Below, piece by piece: positions 25,828 through 35,344 of a stretch of DNA of 64,000 bases. The position numbers were made by a program, and so were the translations under genes. The notes under the pieces are model-generated. The model saw only the letters and a program-made list of their open reading frames with translations. It searched no databases and had not been told where the DNA came from. Location: the NCBI RefSeq assembly GCF_004124315.2, contig NZ_CP096889.1:4013001-4077000 (forward strand), in the 5' to 3' direction. Numbering within the stretch: the first letter of the stretch is position 1; every line of letters begins with the position of its first letter. The DNA comes from Bacillus cabrialesii (GTDB taxonomy: Bacteria > Bacillota > Bacilli > Bacillales > Bacillaceae).

Positions 25828-25989
25828 ATGTACAAAATCATCATCCCTGCAATTCTAGCCATCTTCTTGCTCTGGATACTCTTACAGATTTCACTGGAGA
25901 TGAGTATCTTTAAGAATCCAATGAACTACTTTATTGTATTCATTATCTTTTTCCTTTTTATAAAGATGGTGAAAGAAAAACAACAATAG
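25828..25989 (+). CDS. Tiny two-helix membrane protein, candidate immunity protein
   Basis: 53 residues: MYKIIIPAILAIFLLWILLQ, a short loop SLEMSIFKNPMN, then YFIVFIIFFLFIKMVKEKQQ. Two transmembrane helices with a basic tail, AAGGTGG ribosome site 5 bases before the ATG, 40 bases after the bacteriocin-like gene and before a terminator. Size and topology fit a bacteriocin immunity protein; that is inference from position. Confidence 0.6.
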   Translation: MYKIIIPAILAIFLLWILLQISLEMSIFKNPMNYFIVFIIFFLFIKMVKEKQQ

Positions 25990-26011
25990 ATTACTTAGGA
26001 CCAGCTGTAAG

Positions 26012-26042
26012 AAACCAGATTTTGATTGAAATCTGGTTTTTT
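26012..26042 (+). terminator. Terminator after the bacteriocin-like operon
   Basis: Stem aaccagatt / aatctggtt with a T run. Confidence 0.85.
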
Positions 26043-26244
26043 GTGTTTCACTTTAATCACTCATTTTAAACGCACTCATTTCGGCATCTCTTTCCCTCGT
26101 TTCAATTGTCACAAAAACCAGTTATGCGGTACTATCATATAAAGGTCCAATGATGAAAAATAATGACATACTTTTAAATTCACCTTATCATGCTAATGCT
26201 CATAAATAGGGGACGCTCTTATTCTAAAAAGGGGATGGACGATT

Positions 26245-28170
26245 TTGGAAAGCAAGTACTTAGATCTACTCGCACAAAAATATGATTGTGAAGAAAAAGT
26301 GGTAACGGAAATCATTAATTTGAAAGCGATATTGAACCTGCCAAAAGGCACCGAGCATTTTGTCAGTGATTTACATGGGGAGTATCAGGCCTTCCAGCAC
26401 GTGCTGCGCAATGGTTCAGGGCGAGTCAAAGAGAAGATCCGCGATATATTCAGCGGTATCATTTACGATAGAGAAATTGATGAATTAGCGGCATTGGTGT
26501 ATTACCCGGAAGACAAGCTGATGTTAATCAAACATGACTTTGATGCGAAAGAAGCATTAAACGAGTGGTATAAAGAAACGATTAACCGAATGATTAAGCT
26601 CGTTTCCTATTGCTCCTCGAAGTATACCCGCTCCAAACTGCGCAAAGCACTGCCTGCCCAGTTTGCTTATATTACAGAGGAGCTGCTATACAAAACAGAA
26701 CAAGCTGGAAACAAGGAGCAATATTACTCCGAAATCATTGATCAAATCATTGAGCTTGGCCAAGCAGATAAGCTGATCACCGGCCTTGCTTACAGCGTTC
26801 AGCGGCTGGTGGTCGACCATCTGCATGTTGTCGGCGATATTTACGACCGCGGACCGCAGCCGGACAGGATTATGGAAGAACTGATCAACTATCACTCTGT
26901 CGATATTCAGTGGGGAAATCACGATGTCCTTTGGATTGGCGCCTATTCCGGTTCCAAAGTGTGCCTGGCCAATATTATCCGTATCTGTGCCCGCTATGAC
27001 AACCTGGATATTATTGAAGACGTGTACGGCATCAACCTGAGACCGCTGCTGAACCTGGCCGAAAAATATTACGATGATAATCCAGCGTTCCGTCCAAAAG
27101 CAGACGACAACAGGCCAGAGGATGAGATTAAGCAAATCACCAAAATCCATCAAGCGATTGCCATGATCCAATTCAAGCTTGAGAGCCCGATTATCAAGAG
27201 ACGGCCGAACTTTAATATGGAAGAGCGGCTGTTATTAGAGAAAATAGATTATGACAAAAATGAAATCACGCTGAACGGAAAAACATATCAACTGGAAAAC
27301 ACCTGCTTTGCGACGATTAATCCTGAACAGCCAGATCAGCTATTAGAGGAAGAAGCAGAAGTCATAGACAAACTGCTATTCTCTGTCCAGCATTCCGAAA
27401 AGCTGGGACGCCATATGAATTTTATGATGAAAAAAGGCAGCCTTTATTTAAAATATAACGGCAACCTGTTAATTCACGGCTGTATTCCTGTCGATGAAAA
27501 CGGCAATATGGAAACGATGATGATTGAGGATAAACCGTATGCGGGCCGTGAGCTGCTCGATGTATTTGAACGATTCTTGCGGGAAGCCTTTGCCCACCCG
27601 GAAGAAACCGATGACCTGGCGACAGATATGGCTTGGTATTTATGGACAGGCGAATACTCCTCCCTCTTCGGAAAACGAGCCATGACGACATTTGAGCGGT
27701 ATTTTATTAAAGAAAAGGAAACACATAAAGAAAAGAAAAACCCGTATTATTATTTACGCGAAGACGAGGCAACCTGCCGAAACATCCTGGCAGAATTCGG
27801 CCTCAATCCAGATCACGGCCATATCATCAACGGCCATACACCCGTAAAAGAAATCGAAGGAGAAGATCCTATTAAAGCAAACGGAAAAATGATCGTCATC
27901 GACGGCGGCTTCTCCAAAGCCTACCAATCCACAACAGGCATCGCCGGCTACACGCTGCTATACAACTCCTACGGTATGCAGCTCGTCGCCCATAAACACT
28001 TCAACTCCAAGGCAGAAGTCCTAAGCACCGGAACCGACGTCTTAACAGTGAAACGATTAGTGGACAAAGAGCTTGAGCGGAAGAAAGTGAAGGAAACGAA
28101 TGTCGGTGAAGAGCTGCTCCAGGAGGTTGCTATTTTGGAGAGTTTGCGGGAGTATCGGTATATGAAGTGA
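26245..28170 (+). CDS. fbp: Fructose-1,6-bisphosphatase, class III
   Basis: About 641 residues from the TTG at 26245; an upstream extension is possible because the AAAAGGGGA site is 7-8 bases from several codons. The metallophosphatase motifs are visible: VSDLHGEYQAF, VVGDIYDRGPQPDRI, QWGNHDVLWIGA and, near the end, IINGHTPVKE and IDGGFSKAYQ. This class is specific to Firmicutes-type bacteria and is used in gluconeogenesis: fructose 1,6-bisphosphate to fructose 6-phosphate. Single gene between two variable intervals. Confidence 0.95.
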   Translation: MESKYLDLLAQKYDCEEKVVTEIINLKAILNLPKGTEHFVSDLHGEYQAFQHVLRNGSGRVKEKIRDIFSGIIYDREIDELAALVYYPEDKLMLIKHDFDAKEALNEWYKETINRMIKLVSYCSSKYTRSKLRKALPAQFAYITEELLYKTEQAGNKEQYYSEIIDQIIELGQADKLITGLAYSVQRLVVDHLHVVGDIYDRGPQPDRIMEELINYHSVDIQWGNHDVLWIGAYSGSKVCLANIIRICARYDNLDIIEDVYGINLRPLLNLAEKYYDDNPAFRPKADDNRPEDEIKQITKIHQAIAMIQFKLESPIIKRRPNFNMEERLLLEKIDYDKNEITLNGKTYQLENTCFATINPEQPDQLLEEEAEVIDKLLFSVQHSEKLGRHMNFMMKKGSLYLKYNGNLLIHGCIPVDENGNMETMMIEDKPYAGRELLDVFERFLREAFAHPEETDDLATDMAWYLWTGEYSSLFGKRAMTTFERYFIKEKETHKEKKNPYYYLREDEATCRNILAEFGLNPDHGHIINGHTPVKEIEGEDPIKANGKMIVIDGGFSKAYQSTTGIAGYTLLYNSYGMQLVAHKHFNSKAEVLSTGTDVLTVKRLVDKELERKKVKETNVGEELLQEVAILESLREYRYMK

Positions 28171-28815
28171 GGGGTATGGGGTTCAGGGATGATTTTCTCT
28201 GGGCTCTTTTTTGCAGTTTTAGTGTAAATTGACAAAAAGTCTGTAAGAAGGATTGGAGCAAGTACAGACGTTGAGATTTGAAGAGCGGAGGAAATTGTTC
28301 GAGCATGTTTACCGTTCGCCTGTTGCGTCGTTTGAGCCGATACCTACTTCTCAGTGTTTTAGACTAAAAATAGAATCTAGCCCTGAATAAGACAACCGGA
28401 ATTAGTCGAAACATATTGATCAAATTCTATTAGTATTTAAGAGCACTTCAAGAAATAAAACAATATATGCTCCATCTTGTAATTAATAAAATTACGTTGA
28501 AACCAAACAAAAGGACTTTTAAGAATGATTAATAAAATTGAATTCGATTTTGTATTTACAGAAAAAATATATGAGACCTTTTTATTTATACACAAGCTAT
28601 ATTGTGAAACGGATGACGATGATTTTTCATAACCATTACCGATTCCATACAATAAAATACAACTATATTTTCAACTATATTTGCCTCTACTAATGGTACG
28701 GTCCACACCGTAACTCTTTAAGGGTAACGATTAGCTTTTTAAGTATGGTTATTATGTTTTTGTATGCATATATAGCTAATCATGCACTGACACGTATCCA
28801 GATAGATTTGACAAC
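28171..28815. other. Intergenic region after fbp, left part of the defence island
   Basis: No intact gene. At 28253-28387 a 42-codon plus-strand frame (TTG start, reading ...QTLRFEERRKLFEHVYRSP...) has protein-like composition and may be the N-terminal remnant of a lost gene; a TTGACA lies at 28229. From 28390 the DNA becomes very AT-rich and I see nothing else. Confidence 0.4.
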
Positions 28816-28852
28816 AAAAAAACACCCTGAGCTGTGACAGGCTACAGGGTGA
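28816..28852 (-). terminator. Probable terminator of the R-M/AbiH operon
   Basis: Stem caccctg / cagggtg followed on the minus strand by seven T. It lies about 540 bases past the abiH-like gene's stop, with no gene in between that I can support. Confidence 0.55.
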
Positions 28853-29392
28853 TTCTGGTAAACCACCTCTTGCTAATACAAAGCTTTTTGAAAAGATGTA
28901 AATGTTTATTTAACAAATTGTTAAAACACTACAAACCTTATTAGTAACATTTGTAGCATCGATTCCGGGGTTCGGGTCGAAATAGATCTTTAAATATTGA
29001 TATTATCAGGCTCGATAAAATCAATGTGTAAAATGATTTGAATATGTAATGCAGGTATATAAGTTACACCAACTTTTCTTGTTACCACACTCAACATGTG
29101 TGGAAGTGGAAGTGACAGCACAATCATATTAAACAAACACTAATGGAGTAGCAATTAATATAATAAGCTAAAAGCAGATTAGAGGATGGGGTTATTGATA
29201 ATAATCCAAGTGAACCTTGTTGAAACAGCGAATAAAGTGAATTAAAATCTTTTTTCCAAGATCACTGTTATCTAAAACAGTTCCCAGGCATTTAGTGATT
29301 AGGACTTTTTGACCTTTTGCGCTTTTCCAGTATGGTATTCAAAAAAATATAACTCAAGAGGAGCAGAGGTGAGGATTCCAATTTGCATTAAT
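28853..29392. other. AT-rich stretch downstream of the AbiH-type gene
   Basis: 540 bases without a supported gene, repeat or RNA. Presumably 3' untranslated region or island-edge debris. Confidence 0.4.
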
Positions 29393-32107
29393 TTACTTTT
29401 CAACTATTCTCAATTCATCATTCAACCACACTATTTTTTCATCTAACTCTTTCTGCCAATCTTGTTTTATTGCTTGCGCATACTTAATTGGATTAGCTTC
29501 CACATGTTTGGCTTTGTAGCTTTCGTAATCTTTGCTATTAATAATTCTACCAATATTCGGAATTCCATCAACACCTGCAAAATACTGTATAGCGGATAAA
29601 TCAAGTTCATCTTTAGAAACAAACCATTTTACAGAAAAATCTTTAATGACTTTATCTCGAGTTCGTGTTAATAATTTATGTTTCAGTTCTAGTACATCTT
29701 CTTCTGTGTTTAGTTTTATATGATCAATTTCATTCGCGATTTCACGATAAACTTCCAATAAAATTTCTGATTTTCCCTTTTCGTGTAAAGTTTTATAAAT
29801 TTCTTTAAGTGCAGAGTTATTTCCCGTTGCATACTCATATAACAAACTATCAATTCTGTTATATTTAATAGAAACAGATTTTGTCCCCGAATCATATTTG
29901 TTATTAAGATTTGAACCATTTACATCTTTTTGTTCTATATCCTGTTCCATCTGCTTAATAGTTTGAATTTTAGTACTCATTTCTTCTAAAAGTTTTTCAA
30001 CAATAGATTGATTTTCTAAATTTGACATTTCTGTCAACAAATTTCTCAATTTTATTAAAATAGTGTTATCTATAACTCCTTCAATATTATTAAAGAACTG
30101 AATATGAGGATTTCTATACTTCAAATAATATTCTTTAATTGATTTTATATCTTTATCTACAATAAATTTAGTTTCATTTGAAAAAACGTCTAAAATAACA
30201 TCAACAATGATATTACGGCATGAAGTCATTTGATCTGGAGTTTTTAAATGAAAGAGTCTAAGTTTAGGGAAACCTAATGATTCTTTATTACTGCTCAAAA
30301 TCGATGAAAGTTTAATAAATTTATCAGAATACCCTATTAAAACTATTTCTTTAATTTTATTCCCTACTGTTAAGTTAGGAACTAATCCTGAGGAATGATC
30401 AATATGCAAAGTTTCTAAATTTTTTAAATGAATCTCTTCTTCGTACACATTTTTATCATTGGTTATTAAAATATTAAGCTCTAATAAATTTGTCGATTTT
30501 TCTAAGACATTTTTCTCAATTACAAGATTAGTATTCCTTAATACTGTTAATTTTTCTATATTATTCGGTTTATCTGACTTAATAAAGAAAACACTTTTTC
30601 TTTTATCTAATAGATTAGATGTAAAGGAGCAGTCGATTATTTCAAGCCTTCTCAATGATTCACATTCAGATATATCCGCACTCTCGTTGTATCCTCCTAA
30701 TGTGCAATATTCCATTCTAATATAAGCCAATCTACTACCAAGTTGTAAAAGTTGGGTAAAAAAACCATTATCTATTTCTGTGTTGAAAAAAATAACCTTA
30801 TTCACCCATTTCAGCAACATCAGGAAATCTTCAGAATTGCTAAGTTTGTTAAAGTCATCCGAATCTATTGTTTCTTCAAAATAAATCCGAGAGATTTTAG
30901 AAGCATTTTTATTTATTACTAAATTTCTTGCAATATGAAGTACCTTCTCTATATTACTCGGGCTTATTCTCAATTCATTAATATTACGAAAAGTAAAATG
31001 GGCTATAGTTAATGATAATTCAGATAATATATCTTCTCTTGGAAATTTATTTATCAAAAAGGAATCTATAGTCTTATATTCCTCATAACTGGATACGATT
31101 AATTTATCCTGCATTAATATTTCTAAGAAAGGAACTAGTACAATTTTCTCAGCGATTGAAGAACCAAATTTTCTCAGGATTTCTTCCATCTTAAAAATAT
31201 AATCATCTTCATAAAAAAAAATAAATACCTTATTTGCTTTTTGAATTAATTTTGTTAAGAATGGAAAATCACTTCCTTGAAGAGAATGTCCTAAAATAAA
31301 TAAATTATTATTCGTATCTTTACTGTTCAAATCAATAGTAGACATTATCTTTTTTCTTGTTGAATTTAATAATTCATTTTCTTTAATTCTAAACAACTTA
31401 TCATTTATTAAAGACTGAGAGTAATGAATCTTATCAATTTCCTCACTATCAGTAAACCCCCCTCCGAATAAAATGTTTTCTTCTTCGAGACTGCCATGTA
31501 TATGAAAAACTCTTTCTTTCGCTTTCTTCACTTCTAATCTAGATTGAGATATATTACTAGGGTCATAAAGTACACTTTCGCATAAGTCCTCAATTGTGTT
31601 CGTATAATTAAAATTAATAAAAAATGTGTTTTCATCTTTAATCATTTTTTTAAAAAAAGGATTCACTTCTTCTGTGAATTTTTTGAAATCAGAATTCCCA
31701 ATCTGAATTGTCTTTTGTTCAATCCACTTTGGGTACTCATCTGAAAGATATTCATGAAAATCCTCTTCTAATCGTTTAATAGAATCATTTACAGACGCTA
31801 TGTCAAGAATATCGTGCGGTTCTTCATTTTTATGAGATCGGATATTTATTTTTCTAACCGTTTCTTCATATAAACTTTCAAAATCGGACCAATTCAAATG
31901 GAAATTTTCATATTTCCTCAGGAAAAGTCTATTATAGTTGTATAATTCATAATCTTTAACGAATCTTCTACTATTTTTAATATATTCAATAAAATTCTGA
32001 TATGAACTCTTGAGACCAATACTCATATCAAATCCGTTTCCAACAATAACTATATTTCTTGAACTATCATTATTAATATCTATCTTTTCTTGATGTTCTT
32101 TGTTCAT
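29393..32107 (-). CDS. AbiH-family abortive-infection protein fused to an HsdR C-terminal domain
   Basis: 904 residues from the ATG that follows a GGGAGA site. N-terminal AbiH domain (about 15-300): IVIVGNGFDMSIGLKSSYQNF (GNGFD at 23-27), FINFNYTNTIEDLCE (about 163-177), HIHGS (about 202) and LFILGHSLQGSDFPF (about 269-283). Middle (about 440-660): irregular leucine-rich repeats. Coiled-coil near 700-740. From about 744 to the end it resembles the C-terminus of the HsdR encoded upstream: by hand, residues 800-900 align without gaps to HsdR 952-1052 with about 52 of 101 identical, including KWFV/TWFV, LSA-QY, PNIG-IINSK and LNDELR. In type I enzymes this end of HsdR contacts the methyltransferase. 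Fourth gene of the hsd operon, 57 bases after hsdR, and more AT-rich. Likely a phage-defence effector docked on the same complex (inference). Confidence 0.85.
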   Translation of the reverse strand: MNKEHQEKIDINNDSSRNIVIVGNGFDMSIGLKSSYQNFIEYIKNSRRFVKDYELYNYNRLFLRKYENFHLNWSDFESLYEETVRKINIRSHKNEEPHDILDIASVNDSIKRLEEDFHEYLSDEYPKWIEQKTIQIGNSDFKKFTEEVNPFFKKMIKDENTFFINFNYTNTIEDLCESVLYDPSNISQSRLEVKKAKERVFHIHGSLEEENILFGGGFTDSEEIDKIHYSQSLINDKLFRIKENELLNSTRKKIMSTIDLNSKDTNNNLFILGHSLQGSDFPFLTKLIQKANKVFIFFYEDDYIFKMEEILRKFGSSIAEKIVLVPFLEILMQDKLIVSSYEEYKTIDSFLINKFPREDILSELSLTIAHFTFRNINELRISPSNIEKVLHIARNLVINKNASKISRIYFEETIDSDDFNKLSNSEDFLMLLKWVNKVIFFNTEIDNGFFTQLLQLGSRLAYIRMEYCTLGGYNESADISECESLRRLEIIDCSFTSNLLDKRKSVFFIKSDKPNNIEKLTVLRNTNLVIEKNVLEKSTNLLELNILITNDKNVYEEEIHLKNLETLHIDHSSGLVPNLTVGNKIKEIVLIGYSDKFIKLSSILSSNKESLGFPKLRLFHLKTPDQMTSCRNIIVDVILDVFSNETKFIVDKDIKSIKEYYLKYRNPHIQFFNNIEGVIDNTILIKLRNLLTEMSNLENQSIVEKLLEEMSTKIQTIKQMEQDIEQKDVNGSNLNNKYDSGTKSVSIKYNRIDSLLYEYATGNNSALKEIYKTLHEKGKSEILLEVYREIANEIDHIKLNTEEDVLELKHKLLTRTRDKVIKDFSVKWFVSKDELDLSAIQYFAGVDGIPNIGRIINSKDYESYKAKHVEANPIKYAQAIKQDWQKELDEKIVWLNDELRIVEK

Positions 32108-32164
32108 AAACCATTCTCCCAATAATCTTCTAATGATTCGTTAAATCCATCTAAAGTATCAAAC

Positions 32165-35100
32165 CTAACGTAATTCATCATTCAAAGGTACAATAACTAC
32201 ATCTAATGTCTTTCTCCACTGGCGTTTCAGTTCTGGTCCGTATTTCAATGGTTTTGCATCTGGATGTACAGCTTTATATTTATCAAATTGCTTGCTATTG
32301 ATGATTCCCCCGATATTCGGAATAGGATCTGCCCCTATCATATATTGAACTGCAGATAAATACAGCTCATCCTCTGCCACAAACCAAGTATTCGCAAATT
32401 CCCTAACTGCTTGGCTGCGTTCTTTGGTGAAGAAGCGTCTTTTCACTCCAAGGATATCTTCCTCTTCATCTACTTTTTTCGTATCAATGGCATTTAACAT
32501 CTTACGGTACACATTTTTTACAATGTCTGATTTCTCCAGTTTTTGAAGTGCGCTTTCGATCTCATCACGGATATTTTGGTTATTGGCCGAGTATGTTTCT
32601 AATAGTCGATCAATATACGTTGAATCAATATCATAGATCTTCACTGCGTTTTCTCCATAGAATTCAATGTCCGAGAAATCCGGCTCCGGTCCATCTTGAT
32701 CCTCTTCATCTATAAGTGAACCCTTAATCGTGTTATAGATACCAATATACTCTTCTAATGTTTTTACCTGTTCTTGAAGTGCTGTTGATTTCTTCATATC
32801 ATCGTTATAGTCATCATACGTTACTAACGCTTCATAGGAATTATTTAACTCTTGGAACGCTCTCACAAATTCAATCCGAGATTCAATAGGTGAGTTCTCA
32901 TCAATATCGATTGGATTTGGAATTAACGTAGTTAGTGTTTTGTGAGCCTTTTTAAAGCGTTTCTTCGATTCATCATACGTTGGATAAACAAGACTAGATT
33001 CCTCTTGTGCATGAGAATATAATTTCGTCGCATTCTTTACGTTTTGTTCCATTGTAGAAGGTTTTCGGAATGTTACAATTAACCCTTTTGTCTTTCCTGG
33101 GTATGTACGATTGGTCCTGGAAAAGGCTTGAATCAAATTGGCATAACTTAAATTTCGATCCACAAATAACGTTTGGATCGTTGGGGCATCAAAACCAGTC
33201 AATAACCGATCGACAACAATGACAAGGTCAATTTGTTTCCCAAATTCTTTAAATTCCCCTTTTTTACGAGCTAACCGATTGTTAATATCGCCGTTATACC
33301 GTTCAATATCTTCTATCGACCAGGCAGTGTGATAGTAATCGTTATAATCTTTGATAATCTCCATCATTTCATCTTGAGTTTGTTTGGAATCTTCCTCGTT
33401 TTCTTGCATTGAATACGTAATCGCAATACGGGGAAAGTCAGGATCTTCAATTGTACGCCCTATTCGGATCGGATGTCCCGCAAACTCTTGTGTCAGCCAA
33501 TTTGTATCTTTCGTTATTTCTTTAATTGCCTGATAGTAACGTTTCGCCATATCAATGGAACTTGTTGTTAAAATAGCTGATTTTTGTGGGCGACCGTTTT
33601 GAAAATCAAATTTAATATAGGCATTATCCGGCCTAAAAATCTTATGAATGACTTTTTGAATATGTTCATCATTCTCGAACGAAGATGGTTCAAGATATGC
33701 TTCTTTTTCGATTCCATCCATTTGATCAATCATATCGTTCACTTCATCTGCACTACAATTGGCGTATTTTTCATGATGACGCAGCTGTTCAAAAATATGA
33801 TTATTTAATGAAGTGGGGTCAATTGTATCTTCATGCTCTACTTGAAACCCTAAAACAGCACCATCGTCTAACGCATTCTTAATGGTATACGTGTGCAAAA
33901 CGTCTCCATATTGGTCACGAGTAGTGCGAGCTAATCGGCCCTTCGCTTGTTTTTTATTTTCATTAAATATCGGTGTCCCTGTAAATCCAAACCAAGTTGA
34001 ATTTGGAAAGAACCCCTTAATGACTTCCATGCCTTCTGCACTTAACGCACGATGGCATTCATCCACGACAAAGACAATATGCTGTCCCAGCAGCTTCTTA
34101 AAGCGCTGAGTACCTTTTTGTTCCTCTTGCCTTTGTGCATAGCGCATGGCAGCTTCTAATTTTTGGCGGGTAGTAATAATCACTGTATTGGAATTGGCAT
34201 CAGATAGCAGAGTATGACTTAGCTCCTTTGCACTTCCAGTTCCGACAATCAAACTATTAGACTTGGCATGACCAGAAGAGATACCGGTATTAAACTCAGA
34301 CGCAAATTTAGTAAACTCTGTCGTCGTTTGATTATCTAAGTCTTTTCGGTCAATCAGCATAATAGTACGATCTACACCTGGTTTTCGAGCCAATAACTTC
34401 GTAGACACAAAACTTGTCAACGTTTTTCCTGAACCCGTCGCATGCCAAACAAAGCCGGATTGATGCCTCATGGCGGATGTAAACAAGGCTTCAATCGCAT
34501 GAATTTGATACGGTTTTAACACTACTAAAGCTTTGTTGTCTTGGTCTTCACTCACAATCGTATAATTGGCAATCAAGCGATGCGCATCTGGAATGTTTAA
34601 CACTTGTTTCACAAATTCATAGAGATTTTCTACTTTTCGATTATCCGTTGTTCGCCAGCTAAAGATCAGTTTCTTATGCATATCTTTTGGCAACGCATTG
34701 GCAAAATAGCGAGTCGTTTGTTCATTGGAAATGACAAATAACTGAAGCGTAGAAAAGATATTATTTCTGAACATTCCTTCTTCTGCGTATTTCTTGATTT
34801 GATGATAGGCTTGAAATACGCCGTCTTTGGCACTGGCCTGCTTCAACTCAATTTGCACAATAGGCAATCCATTGATGAGAAGTGTCACGTCAAATCGGCG
34901 ATCACGCCCATCAACATCTGCCTTTTGTTTCGCTATCTGGTGAACGACTTCGTATGTAGAAATTCCTCCGCCAATGTCTTGATTGGAATACAGCACCAGA
35001 GACATCGAACCTAAAGAGACATCTTCACGTTCAATCGTAATTCGAGCAATTCCATTTTCCCCTTTGAGCCATTTTGCAGCATCAAAGGGTGTCTGTGTTT

Positions 35101-35323
35101 TCGATAATAACTCTGTCTTTATCTTGTCAAATTCTTTATCAGTCATTGGATGTTCCCCAATTTCTGATAAGTTATTTTGCGTAATCTTTTGCCGCAAGTT
35201 CTCCCACAGGTCTTCTTCCGATTTTAAATCAGGACGATAATTCCACTGATTATACCCTTCGCCTAACACTTCAATCAGGCGGCGCTCTACCTCTGCTTCA
35301 CCTTTATGTTGGATCGTTGCCAT
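32165..35323 (-). CDS. hsdR: Type I restriction enzyme R subunit (nuclease-translocase)
   Basis: 1052 residues. N-terminal PD-(D/E)xK nuclease: RRFDVTLLING (D145) and IVQIELKQ (E159, K161). SF2 motor: motif I HATGSGKT (about 295-301), motif II VDECHRA (DECH about 421-424), motif III WFGFTGTP, motif VI QAFSRTNR. C-terminal helical domain with PNIGGIINSK and LNDELR. It cleaves unmethylated DNA after ATP-driven translocation when bound to HsdM2S. It starts 21 bases after hsdS with a GGGGGAG site. Looks intact. Confidence 0.96.
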   Translation of the reverse strand: MATIQHKGEAEVERRLIEVLGEGYNQWNYRPDLKSEEDLWENLRQKITQNNLSEIGEHPMTDKEFDKIKTELLSKTQTPFDAAKWLKGENGIARITIEREDVSLGSMSLVLYSNQDIGGGISTYEVVHQIAKQKADVDGRDRRFDVTLLINGLPIVQIELKQASAKDGVFQAYHQIKKYAEEGMFRNNIFSTLQLFVISNEQTTRYFANALPKDMHKKLIFSWRTTDNRKVENLYEFVKQVLNIPDAHRLIANYTIVSEDQDNKALVVLKPYQIHAIEALFTSAMRHQSGFVWHATGSGKTLTSFVSTKLLARKPGVDRTIMLIDRKDLDNQTTTEFTKFASEFNTGISSGHAKSNSLIVGTGSAKELSHTLLSDANSNTVIITTRQKLEAAMRYAQRQEEQKGTQRFKKLLGQHIVFVVDECHRALSAEGMEVIKGFFPNSTWFGFTGTPIFNENKKQAKGRLARTTRDQYGDVLHTYTIKNALDDGAVLGFQVEHEDTIDPTSLNNHIFEQLRHHEKYANCSADEVNDMIDQMDGIEKEAYLEPSSFENDEHIQKVIHKIFRPDNAYIKFDFQNGRPQKSAILTTSSIDMAKRYYQAIKEITKDTNWLTQEFAGHPIRIGRTIEDPDFPRIAITYSMQENEEDSKQTQDEMMEIIKDYNDYYHTAWSIEDIERYNGDINNRLARKKGEFKEFGKQIDLVIVVDRLLTGFDAPTIQTLFVDRNLSYANLIQAFSRTNRTYPGKTKGLIVTFRKPSTMEQNVKNATKLYSHAQEESSLVYPTYDESKKRFKKAHKTLTTLIPNPIDIDENSPIESRIEFVRAFQELNNSYEALVTYDDYNDDMKKSTALQEQVKTLEEYIGIYNTIKGSLIDEEDQDGPEPDFSDIEFYGENAVKIYDIDSTYIDRLLETYSANNQNIRDEIESALQKLEKSDIVKNVYRKMLNAIDTKKVDEEEDILGVKRRFFTKERSQAVREFANTWFVAEDELYLSAVQYMIGADPIPNIGGIINSKQFDKYKAVHPDAKPLKYGPELKRQWRKTLDVVIVPLNDELR

Positions 35324-35344
35324 GATTCTCCCCCTCTATATTCG

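Noticed and set aside
26180..26215. CCTTATCAT and TCATAAATA near each other upstream of fbp, as a possible second attachment site matching the rlmH end
   Set aside because: The two pieces are separated by extra bases, in the opposite orientation, and on the far side of fbp; the match is short and AT-rich, so chance is likely.
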